Assembly (NCBI GenBank): GCA_016342385.1
Contig: JAEINM010000058.1
Location: 1-14,079, forward strand
From: Spirochaetaceae bacterium
GTDB lineage: Bacteria > Spirochaetota > Spirochaetia > DSM-2461
Length of the DNA stretch: 14,079 nucleotides
Reading direction: 5' to 3'
Position 1 is the first letter of the stretch, and every line of letters begins with the position of its first letter. Positions 1 through 6,449 of this stretch are shown here, piece by piece. The position numbers and the translations under genes are program-made. The notes below the pieces were generated by a model that saw nothing but the letters and a program-made list of their open reading frames with translations, searched no databases and had not been told where the DNA came from.

Positions 1-462
1 ACCGGCTACTTTAGCCGGAATGGCCTGCATATAGAGCATAGAGGGAAAACTACCTCTTCCTCTGGGTACATATAATCCGGCCGATTCAATAGGAAGAGAC
101 TTTTCGCCGGCAAAAATTCCCTTCCTGATTTCTATCATATTCATGGATTCCGGTTTTTGAGATTTATGAAATTCCCAGACATTTGTAATGGAGTAATCGA
201 TGGCATCTTTAAGTGATGTGTCTAATAAGGCTTCTGCTTTCTCAAATTCCTTTTCTGTGACTAGTAATGAATATTTCTTTTTTTCGACTTTATCAAAAAG
301 TTGATTGTATGTAAAAATTGCCCGATCTCCATTTTCCTTCACATTGTTTATTATCTCGTTTACCGAGACCAGCACATCAGAAATTTCAATTTCTGATCTG
401 CTAAAAAATGTGTTTTTTTCATCTGAGGACATTTCTGACCAAATTTTGTAATTAATATTCAT
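1..462 (-). CDS. hisD: Histidinol dehydrogenase, N-terminal part (cut by window edge)
   Basis: Reading the minus strand from 462 gives 154 codons open to the window edge, beginning MNINYKIWSEM. Near the truncated end is a stretch with GLYVPRG at about residues 129-135, a Phe-Pro-Ser, and then AIPAKVAG. This is the conserved nucleotide-binding region of HisD, which oxidises L-histidinol to L-histidine in two NAD-dependent steps in the cytoplasm. The zinc ligands and catalytic residues lie beyond the edge and cannot be checked. The start is set by a good ribosome binding site, GAGAGG (minus strand, 469-474), 6 bases before the ATG. The common YVPGG form of the motif reads YVPRG here, so a specialised HisD-like dehydrogenase is possible. 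No other histidine gene is visible. The FHA gene lies upstream on the same strand after 63 bases, so co-transcription is possible but not shown. Confidence 0.88.
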   Translation of the reverse strand, partial: MNINYKIWSEMSSDEKNTFFSRSEIEISDVLVSVNEIINNVKENGDRAIFTYNQLFDKVEKKKYSLLVTEKEFEKAEALLDTSLKDAIDYSITNVWEFHKSQKPESMNMIEIRKGIFAGEKSLPIESAGLYVPRGRGSFPSMLYMQAIPAKVAG

Positions 463-525
463 TGTTTTCCTCTCATTTATATCTCGAATCTTAATGAGTT
501 TTAATTCTTCCTAACTATAAATAAA

Positions 526-867
526 TTAATTCAGTGTAATTTCTATTTTGGAACCCAGGCGGATTGTATCGTTTTTTGTCAGTTTAAGGTATTTACCTTT
601 TGGAACTTTTTTATCGTTTACAAATGTTCCATTACGACTTTCGAGATCCTTTATATAAAAAGCTGTTTTTATCTGTTGAATTTCAGCATGTTCCCTAGAT
701 ACAAGCATATCATCAATCACGACGTCACAACTGGAAGCTCTTCCAATAATAATTTTAGCTGTTAATGTTATTTTCTTTCCGTTAAATACGAGACATCGGC
801 TTTCTTTCTGTTTGACTTTTTCCAGTCTCTTACCGATTGGACTTTCTGTCATTATGGTTTCATCCAT
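526..867 (-). CDS. Small FHA-domain (phosphothreonine-binding) protein
   Basis: The 113-residue protein is nearly all one forkhead-associated domain, a module that binds phosphothreonine peptides on Ser/Thr-phosphorylated partners. Family hallmarks are present: GR at residues 42-43 followed by CD, SREH at 57-60, and DLESRNGTFVN at about 74-84, including the loop residues that contact phosphothreonine (R43, S57, N79). There is no signal peptide, membrane segment or enzymatic domain, so it is a cytoplasmic adaptor. The ATG at 867 is chosen because GGGAGG lies 8 bases upstream. An in-frame ATG five codons later lacks such a site. It diverges from a response-regulator gene and precedes hisD. The kinase that would phosphorylate its partner is not in the window. 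Domain call is firm; biological role unknown. Confidence 0.9.
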   Translation of the reverse strand: MDETIMTESPIGKRLEKVKQKESRCLVFNGKKITLTAKIIIGRASSCDVVIDDMLVSREHAEIQQIKTAFYIKDLESRNGTFVNDKKVPKGKYLKLTKNDTIRLGSKIEITLN

Positions 868-891
868 ATATAACGCCTCCCATAATCAGAT

Positions 892-969
892 AATACTCTT
901 AATTTCTATTCTCTGCCACTCTGTAATAAAACTTTTATTTCTTTTTATTTCTCAAATAGAAATACTCTT
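892..969. repeat. Repeat-rich divergent intergenic segment
   Basis: The spacer between the FHA gene and the first response regulator (868-1143) holds no gene that I can support. It contains a 9-base direct repeat AATACTCTT (892-900 and 961-969), an inverted pair ATTTCTATT (902-910) and AATAGAAAT (955-963), and a near-perfect palindrome AATAAAA-C-TTTTATT (925-939). The symmetry and the position between divergent promoters would suit a regulator-binding region. In sequence this AT-rich it could also be chance. Confidence 0.35.
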
Positions 970-1033
970 CAGTAGGGAAATACAATTAGATTCCCCCTTA
1001 AATCCAGAACAATTTTCTAAAATTAGACTTGAT

Positions 1034-1062
1034 TTGAATTGAATCTATTCTATCCTTATAGT
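1034..1062 (+). promoter_or_regulatory. Predicted sigma-70 promoter for the first response regulator
   Basis: TTGAAT (1034-1039) and TATAGT (1057-1062) are separated by exactly 17 bases. Transcription would begin near 1069, leaving a leader of about 75 bases before the ATG at 1144. No other candidate of this quality lies upstream of the gene. Confidence 0.5.
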
Positions 1063-1143
1063 AACAGCAGATTAATTTGTAAAGGCCATAGATTATGACA
1101 GCAGAGGTGACTGTTATATAAAATTTATGTTTATAGAGGTTCT

Positions 1144-1524
1144 ATGAAAATTGATAGGATACTAATTCTGGAAGATGATGCTTTTCAAAGAAGATTTCTG
1201 CAATTATATCTTGAAGCAGCCGGTTTCTCTGTTGAATATGCTGAAAATGGAAGGGATGGAATTAGAATCCTTGAGAGTCATAAATCCTTCGATCTTATTA
1301 TGAGTGATCTGAAAATGCCGGTTATGAACGGGATTGAATTCCTCATAGAAATAAAAAAACATAGACAGCTGAGTGATATTCCAGTTGTGCTTCTGAGCAA
1401 GATTGATAATCCTAAGATTAAAGAAAAAACTGAATCTCTAGGAGCTTTTCAATTTATGGATAAACCATTTACGAATGAGAAAATTTCCCATTTACTGAAA
1501 ACCCTGGAACAGGTTGATCTATGA
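1144..1524 (+). CDS. Single-domain response regulator (receiver only)
   Basis: The 126-residue protein is a lone CheY-fold receiver. The acidic cluster is E10/D11/D12, the phosphoacceptor is D55 (in SDLKMP), the switch Ser is S85 and the conserved Lys is K107 (DKPF). All active-site positions are intact, so it should accept phosphate from a histidine kinase. There is no output domain; it must act by protein contact. The ATG has a short-spaced AGAGG at 1135-1139. It is followed 105 bases later by a second receiver gene on the same strand. Sequence alone does not say whether it serves chemotaxis or another phosphorelay. Its N-terminal ILEDDAFQRRFLQ resembles receivers of mixed phosphorelays more than classical CheY, so I give no symbol. 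Confidence 0.88.
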   Translation: MKIDRILILEDDAFQRRFLQLYLEAAGFSVEYAENGRDGIRILESHKSFDLIMSDLKMPVMNGIEFLIEIKKHRQLSDIPVVLLSKIDNPKIKEKTESLGAFQFMDKPFTNEKISHLLKTLEQVDL

Positions 1525-1539
1525 AGATTTTTTTTTCTA

Positions 1540-1568
1540 TTGTTAATAAAGAGACACTTAAATATTAT
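1540..1568 (+). promoter_or_regulatory. Predicted promoter for the CheY-like gene
   Basis: TTGTTA (1540-1545), a 17-base spacer and TATTAT (1563-1568) lie between the two receiver genes. This suggests the second can be transcribed on its own from about 1575, with read-through from the first gene also possible because I see no convincing terminator between them. Confidence 0.42.
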
Positions 1569-1629
1569 TGTTTTTAAGCCGATTATAAAGTAACTTGTTA
1601 TAGGAAATGATAAATAGAAGGCGGTAATT

Positions 1630-2064
1630 TTGAAAGCAAATGCAGATTTCCCTAATATAAATTCCAAACAGCCTGAAGGCTTGAATCCAATGGGAGAACC
1701 TTATCGTGTTCTGATTATAGATGATTCTATGTTTGTCCAAAAACAGATCGGGCAGATATTAACTTCTGAGGGATTCGAAGTTGTTGGGACCGCTAATGAC
1801 GGATTGGATGGGCTGGAACAATATAAATCCCTTTATCCCAATGTTGATATTGTCACAATGGATATAACCATGCCAAGGCTCGATGGTGTTTCCTCTTTGA
1901 CTAAAATAATTGAATTCGATAAAGATGCAAAAGTCATTATGATAAGTGCACTGGGGAAAGAGGATCTTGTAAAGAATGCTCTTATTGCAGGAGCTAAAAA
2001 CTATATAGTTAAACCCCTTAATAGAAAGAAGGTTTTAGACAGAATAAAAGCCATTCTTGATTAA
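1630..2064 (+). CDS. cheY: CheY-like chemotaxis response regulator
   Basis: This is a receiver-only protein with the full phosphorylation site: D31/D32, phosphoacceptor D78 (MDITMP), S106 in MISALG and K128 in VKP, numbered from the TTG. The MDITMP...DG and ISALG...VKP pattern is typical of the CheY/CheB receiver group in spirochaetes. Phospho-CheY binds the flagellar switch to set rotation direction. Two starts are possible. TTG at 1630 has GAAGG 7 bases upstream. ATG at 1690 has GAAGG 10 bases upstream and gives 124 residues, closer to normal CheY length with no 20-residue N-terminal extension. I give the longer form but consider the ATG nearly as likely. The gene is convergent with cheW, 4 bases between stops. 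CheA is not in the window, so this may be an extra CheY paralogue. Confidence 0.82.
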   Translation: MKANADFPNINSKQPEGLNPMGEPYRVLIIDDSMFVQKQIGQILTSEGFEVVGTANDGLDGLEQYKSLYPNVDIVTMDITMPRLDGVSSLTKIIEFDKDAKVIMISALGKEDLVKNALIAGAKNYIVKPLNRKKVLDRIKAILD

Positions 2065-2068
2065 AGAA

Positions 2069-2569
2069 TTACGATGGAGCTGCCGTGACCGGTAGTTCCA
2101 GGGTTTTTAGATTATTTGCTTCTTCTGAAAAAAGATAATCCATATCAAGTAAAATCAGAAATAAGTCATTCAGTTTTCCTATTCCGCTTATGAGTCTGCT
2201 GTTGAGTTTAGATCCTAATTTCGGAGTAGGATCGATATTGTCATTATTAAGAGTCACAACTTTATCTACCATATCTGTCACAATCCCTAGAACTGAAATC
2301 TCATTATCAATTTCGAGTTCAAGGACTATTATGTTTATTGAATCTTGTTCACTATCCTTTAGTGGTGGCAGATGGAGCTTTGTCCTTAAATCAATAATTG
2401 GTCTAATGCTTCCCCTTACATTTATAACACCGAGAAGATAATCTTTTGATCTGGGGACTCTGGTAATTTTATCCACTTCCAGCACTTCCAGCACATGCTC
2501 TATAGGTATGGCGAAAGAATCATTGGCAAGAGTAAAAGTCAAAAACTGACCACTATTCGTTATTTCCAT
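2069..2569 (-). CDS. cheW: CheW-type chemotaxis coupling protein
   Basis: The 166-residue protein is a single CheW domain, the SH3-like adaptor that links chemoreceptors to the CheA kinase in cytoplasmic signalling arrays. It opens with the usual FLTFTLANDSFAIPI strand pair. The signature GVINVRG (47-53), followed by PIIDLR (57-62), is clear, and the second half has the LGIVTDMVDKV strand. A short Pro/Ala-containing tail ends the protein. The ATG at 2569 has GAGGT 5 bases upstream. It has its own promoter (2590-2618), so it need not be co-transcribed with the membrane-protein gene upstream. No CheA, receptor, CheB/R or CheX gene accompanies it, which suggests a stand-alone or accessory CheW rather than the main chemotaxis operon. 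Confidence 0.9.
   Translation of the reverse strand: MEITNSGQFLTFTLANDSFAIPIEHVLEVLEVDKITRVPRSKDYLLGVINVRGSIRPIIDLRTKLHLPPLKDSEQDSINIIVLELEIDNEISVLGIVTDMVDKVVTLNNDNIDPTPKLGSKLNSRLISGIGKLNDLFLILLDMDYLFSEEANNLKTLELPVTAAPS
2075..2108 (+). terminator. Probable intrinsic terminator of cheY, inside the cheW coding end
   Basis: Beginning 10 bases after the cheY stop, 2075-2085 pairs with 2090-2100 to form an 11-bp stem with two G-U wobbles and the tetraloop TGAC. AGGG and then TTTTT (2104-2108) follow. The wobbles become A-C mismatches on the minus strand, so the hairpin is stable only in the cheY transcript. The gap before the U-run makes it a weaker example than the deaD terminator. Confidence 0.5.
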
Positions 2570-2589
2570 TTTTTACCTCATTTATTTAA

Positions 2590-2618
2590 ATTGTAGACTC
2601 TGAATATTGAAGTTTCAA
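2590..2618 (-). promoter_or_regulatory. Predicted sigma-70 promoter for cheW
   Basis: On the minus strand TTGAAA (2618-2613), a 17-base spacer and TACAAT (2595-2590) match the consensus at 5/6 in each box. Transcription would start near 2583, 14 bases before the ATG, just ahead of the GAGGT ribosome binding site. Confidence 0.55.
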
Positions 2619-2626
2619 ATCGAAGT

Positions 2627-4834
2627 TTAATCTTCCCAATAAATATCTTTAATAATTGTAAGGGCTTTTTCCGGAACCAGCTTTTCTTCGGATAATGTGA
2701 AATTATAGGGGAACTCTTTATATTTAACTTGTAGGTGAATATCCGGCTTCGATCCTCTGGGAATTATTAACTCTAATTTCAGTGGTAATATTGGATTTTT
2801 TCCAATGAAAAAATCTATTGTCTTGCCATCTGCCGATACCTCATAGGGGAAATTTGAATCAAATATAATGAGAGATTTCTCAGATTGTAATTGAATCAGG
2901 ATCTGTTCAGGGTGGCCTTTTGCCTGAATATTGTACTGGAGGCTCATTCTGTCAAGAAATGTCAATGACTCTTCAGATATTTCCAGGAGATCGGGGATTA
3001 TGGGCGCGGTAATTTCTGCACTTCGTCCTAAATGATATAACTGCAGTTTACGTTCATCCAGATAAAATACAATATCTCCTATGGGTGCCGGACTCTGAAG
3101 AAGTATGCTCCTGCTTATTTCATTGAGATCGATAACTTCGTCTATATACACAGGCTGTTTATTGACTATGCCGAATGGAGTGGAATTGGTAATATTATAC
3201 AATGTCAATAATGTCATTGTACCCCAGAAAAGAATGGATGAAAAACTCCTGAAATTTTTACGATGTCTATTAAAGCGATGATGGTAATAACTGAGACTGG
3301 ATATGAGCATTAATGTGGGCATTATAATAATAGTCAGAAAAAGATTACCGTAGATCCGGGAATTCAAGATAAAACCGCAGATTTCAAGATAGGGAGTTGT
3401 GAAAACAAGGTAGCATATGATTAATAAAGGTAAAGGAGACAGTATAATGGCTATCCTTTTTATAAATTCATTTCTGGAAATCATGAAAACAGCAATAATA
3501 AATAAACTCCAGAGAAAAAAGTAGGAAAAATTTATATTATAAATGAGAATAGCAAATATGCTGATTATAACAGAAAAAAAAGCAGAATATGTATAAAAGT
3601 GATGAGATGGAGAAATCGATAATCCCTTAATCAGATATATAAAAGCAGAGTAGAGAAAAAGTGCTGTAAAAAGTTTAAACAGTAGAAAAAGAACCGGATA
3701 TTGCTGCCACAATTGAGGAAAGTCCTTAATACTTGATATTTCTTCAATAATAAGAGTTGATAGAAAGAGGTACATGAAGGTCAGAAAAAAAAGGAGCGGA
3801 TATGTCCATAAATGATTTCTGAATCTCAACAGATTCAAGTGGAGATTTCTGGACCTTAGCAGGAGAATAATAAAAAGAACAGACAGAAGCCCAATCATTA
3901 TTATCAGGCTGTCTTTTTCTCCCAGTGTAATTAAAAATCCATTGATTTTTGAGATAAAATAATGGCGGTCCCATTCGTGGTTGAATCCTTGTTGACTGTT
4001 TAAAACAAAAGATAGAATTGTTTCAATTAAGGCATTTATCCACTGACCATCGGACAACACCTGGTTCTCTGAATAAATACTTTCAAGAAGAACCATGGGT
4101 ACTTCATGGCCAAGGTAGGTATTGATTATAGGTGATGCCTTTTCAAATCCCGATTGATATACAAGAGTCTGTATATTCTCTGTAGAAAAGTTCAACTTTT
4201 TTTCCATAAATTGCTCAGCAAAACTTTCAACGAGCCACATGGGTGATAAATCTGAATCGGAACTGTTTTTTATCGCTATAGTATCTCCCTGTCTGGAAAG
4301 GTCGAGGTAAAGGGCTACTGTCGGATATGTTGCTGAATAATTGTTCAGATAATAATTAGAGCCTATAGGGTAAATCTCATTCTCTCCCCGTTCAGCTCCA
4401 AGGAAGAGAAATTCCAGAGAAACAGGAGGTTTAAAGTCGATAAAAATATCCAGAAGCTGGAGTGCAAGGGCAATGTTAATTGAGCCGTCTCTAGTACTAT
4501 TCTGTACTTCAGAATTATTCAGAGGTACAGCTATAATAAGAACATCATCGATCTCTCCCTGAATGTTTATAGAATACCCCTTAGAAAAAGAATGACCTTT
4601 TTCCAGGTTCGAATAATCCAGTGTAGAATAATCAGCATTGATTCTATCAAAAAAATTTTCAAGATATTGGTTAAGAAGGTTTTCATTCAAAGAGTTTTCT
4701 TCTCTGGGAAAAAAAGGTGAAATTTCATCTATTATTTGAAGTGTTTTCTTTCCATAGATATAGGACTCGTCAATTGAAAATACCCGTGAGATTGATAGAA
4801 TAAGTAAGATAAAAGTTAAAACTCTGAATTTCAT
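2627..4834 (-). CDS. Polytopic membrane protein with degenerate M28 peptidase-like periplasmic domain
   Basis: The 735-residue protein has a signal peptide or anchor (1-20), an extracytoplasmic domain (about 21-300), about eight membrane segments between 308 and 550, and a beta-rich C-terminal domain (about 560-735). The first domain follows the M28 aminopeptidase pattern: VLIIAVPLNN at 98-107, RDGSIN at 115-120, FLFLGAERG at 142-150, IGSNYYL at 157-163, LYLDLS at 175-180 and VPMVLL at 245-250. The catalytic positions do not fit an active enzyme. The first His-x-Asp is replaced by PLN, the EE pair is E148-R149, and the last zinc His is absent. D116 and D178 may be the only surviving ligands. 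The overall order resembles eukaryotic ERMP1/Pff1 proteins. The start has only a weak AAGAA site. I recognise no gene name. Family resemblance is inference; topology is visible. Confidence 0.78.
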   Translation of the reverse strand: MKFRVLTFILLILSISRVFSIDESYIYGKKTLQIIDEISPFFPREENSLNENLLNQYLENFFDRINADYSTLDYSNLEKGHSFSKGYSINIQGEIDDVLIIAVPLNNSEVQNSTRDGSINIALALQLLDIFIDFKPPVSLEFLFLGAERGENEIYPIGSNYYLNNYSATYPTVALYLDLSRQGDTIAIKNSSDSDLSPMWLVESFAEQFMEKKLNFSTENIQTLVYQSGFEKASPIINTYLGHEVPMVLLESIYSENQVLSDGQWINALIETILSFVLNSQQGFNHEWDRHYFISKINGFLITLGEKDSLIIMIGLLSVLFIILLLRSRNLHLNLLRFRNHLWTYPLLFFLTFMYLFLSTLIIEEISSIKDFPQLWQQYPVLFLLFKLFTALFLYSAFIYLIKGLSISPSHHFYTYSAFFSVIISIFAILIYNINFSYFFLWSLFIIAVFMISRNEFIKRIAIILSPLPLLIICYLVFTTPYLEICGFILNSRIYGNLFLTIIIMPTLMLISSLSYYHHRFNRHRKNFRSFSSILFWGTMTLLTLYNITNSTPFGIVNKQPVYIDEVIDLNEISRSILLQSPAPIGDIVFYLDERKLQLYHLGRSAEITAPIIPDLLEISEESLTFLDRMSLQYNIQAKGHPEQILIQLQSEKSLIIFDSNFPYEVSADGKTIDFFIGKNPILPLKLELIIPRGSKPDIHLQVKYKEFPYNFTLSEEKLVPEKALTIIKDIYWED

Positions 4835-4953
4835 TTTTTCTTAAGAATAAAGACAAAATATAATATAAGTCAATTAAGATTGTAGATTTTATCATTTTCT
4901 CTGTAAAATAGAAGTTAATAGAAGATTCTGCCGACAATAATCAAAAATCCCAA

Positions 4954-4982
4954 TTGAATATTTTCCTGTGATCGGATTAAAT
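4954..4982 (+). promoter_or_regulatory. Candidate promoter for the 386-residue unknown protein
   Basis: TTGAAT (4954-4959), a 17-base spacer and TTAAAT (4977-4982), four of six matches in each box. The start site would fall near 4989, right at the GAAGGAGAG ribosome binding site, so the spacing is tight and the call weak. Confidence 0.3.
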
Positions 4983-5010
4983 TACTTTAAGAAGGAGAGA
5001 AGTACTTGTA

Positions 5011-6171
5011 ATGTGTGCAAAAAAAAGAAATCCCATATTGGCGCTTCCTATCAAGCTTATCTTTACTCAAAAAGGGATCAATTTTTTTATCCGTAACAAT
5101 AAAAAACTCAATAAATTTGTAATGGCTGATAACACAATCAAATACGGAGTCTCATTTTCTGAAGTTTCTCCACCAGCTGTACAGCATATGATGCTCGTGG
5201 GATATATCGAGAGAATAGAAATTGACAGGGTTGAATTCACTTCAAGGAGATCAGAACTTGTAGATCTGACGAAGATTCTCGTTTATGGAAACTTTTACCG
5301 TCAGTTTGATGAAGAGGTTTCCCAGATTATTCTCAGTTCCAGTCTTGTGAAAAACTGGAATAGAAATAATCCTTCCAGTATCATTGATGAAAAATCAGCC
5401 ATTAATGAAAAATATCTCAGTAATCTTTTACAGGATGGTGAAATAAAGAAGCAGATTCTCAAAGAAATTGCCTCTTCTATAGCTCTTAACATAAAGAAAG
5501 ATGATATGCTTCTCAATGAGGAAAAAAAGATCAAACTCTTTTTAATAGAGAGATTTGTCGATGGTATACGTCCCGTGTGCTGGTTTGTTCTTCATCGCTT
5601 TAAAAATGAAAAAACCTATTTCGAGGTAATAAAGCAATTATCGGAGAAACTGAGTTTATACCTTGAGCGCTCTTCAATTGCAGAATATCTATCTCTTGTT
5701 ATAATGGAATTGCTCACAGCTGGAGAAAACAGTAATCTCAATGCTTATGTCGATAATATATATATGGGAAATATCAGTCAGCAGAAATTACTAACCGATC
5801 CTGAAACACGACATAAACTTTTCTCTGAAATGGAAAAACGCAAGGAATTCCTTTCTCTGGCATGGACTATTGGCAATTCTAATTCTACTTCAATTGGAAC
5901 CTCAAACCATTTTAAAATACTGATTTACAGTAAGGGTATGGTTTTTGATAACATGCGGGATATGGTCGACGATAGTAGTATTCCTCATCAGAAAGGGAAG
6001 AGTATTTCTGATTTTTATGATGAAGTGGGATCTATGAATACAGAACTGGGAATGAATTATATTAATTATCTCGATGAAGCCTGTAAGAAAGTAAATATCC
6101 GCTTTAAACCTTTTGTCTATCAAATCCGAAATCACAGCAATTCAGTTATCTGTTTAGATTTCCATTTCTAA
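5011..6171 (+). CDS. Uncharacterised protein, possibly a degenerate GHKL ATPase
   Basis: I do not recognise this 386-residue protein. It has no signal peptide or membrane segment, so it is probably cytoplasmic. The N-terminal third is mixed alpha/beta; 120-230 is largely helical and charged. The C-terminal part suggests a histidine-kinase-like ATP-binding fold: a helix with IMELLTAGENSN (231-242) where an N-box would sit, strands around FLSLAWTIGNS (280-290) and FKILIYSKGMVFDN (301-314), then ELGMNYINYLDEA (345-357) where the GLGL helix would be, and a final ICLDFHF strand. The glycines of the G1/G2 boxes and the N-box asparagine are mostly missing, so ATP binding is doubtful. GGAG lies 13 bases before the ATG, a long spacing; a later start at Met38 is possible. 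It diverges from the M28-like gene. Confidence 0.72.
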   Translation: MCAKKRNPILALPIKLIFTQKGINFFIRNNKKLNKFVMADNTIKYGVSFSEVSPPAVQHMMLVGYIERIEIDRVEFTSRRSELVDLTKILVYGNFYRQFDEEVSQIILSSSLVKNWNRNNPSSIIDEKSAINEKYLSNLLQDGEIKKQILKEIASSIALNIKKDDMLLNEEKKIKLFLIERFVDGIRPVCWFVLHRFKNEKTYFEVIKQLSEKLSLYLERSSIAEYLSLVIMELLTAGENSNLNAYVDNIYMGNISQQKLLTDPETRHKLFSEMEKRKEFLSLAWTIGNSNSTSIGTSNHFKILIYSKGMVFDNMRDMVDDSSIPHQKGKSISDFYDEVGSMNTELGMNYINYLDEACKKVNIRFKPFVYQIRNHSNSVICLDFHF

Positions 6172-6238
6172 ACATAGCGCCGAGAAAAACTCATAATTTA
6201 CGGTAGTAGATTTTTTATCCTGATAAATTATTAACTAA

Positions 6239-6267
6239 TTGACTTTTAATAAATATTCTATTATTAT
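6239..6267 (+). promoter_or_regulatory. Predicted sigma-70 promoter for serC
   Basis: TTGACT (6239-6244), a 17-base spacer and TATTAT (6262-6267) match consensus at 5/6 each. Initiation near 6274 would leave a leader of about 175 bases. Just after the start lies the small palindrome ATTGT-ATG-ACAAT (6278-6290), a possible operator. A weaker second candidate, CTGAAA/TAATAT with an extended TGA (6345-6374), would shorten the leader. The rest of 6172-6449 is AT-rich, with pyrimidine runs near 6310-6345, and no gene. Confidence 0.55.
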
Positions 6268-6449
6268 CATTTGTATTATTGTATGACAATCAGAATAAAT
6301 GATGTTGCAATTGTTGTTTTTTTATTTTTTTTCTTATATTTTCTCTGAAAAAAATAATTTAAACCTGATAATATTTATATACGCGATGAAGCACTGGGTT
6401 TAAAATCTTTGTAACATTGTAATTTAGGATTCTAGTAACGGAGAAAAAA

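Noticed and set aside
476..504. TTAAAA/TATAAA promoter-like pair ahead of hisD
   Set aside because: The predicted start site near 469 would remove part of the ribosome binding site, so it is unlikely to serve hisD.
812..1042. Plus-strand open frame of 76 codons across the FHA gene start and spacer
   Set aside because: It is antisense to a clear FHA gene and covers its ribosome binding site, with no ribosome binding site or domain of its own.
1551..1577. CTTAAA/TTTAAG inverted repeat between the two receiver genes as a terminator
   Set aside because: The stem is short and all A+T apart from the outermost pair, no U-run follows, and it overlaps the likely promoter of the second gene.
4844..4873. 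Minus-strand TTGACT/TATTCT pair ahead of the M28-like gene
   Set aside because: The spacer is 18 bases and the start would fall within about 3 bases of the ATG, implying a leaderless transcript without other support.
6215..6232. TTTATC/GATAAA hairpin after the 386-residue protein as a terminator
   Set aside because: The loop would be only 2 bases and the stem is AT-rich with no U-run after it.
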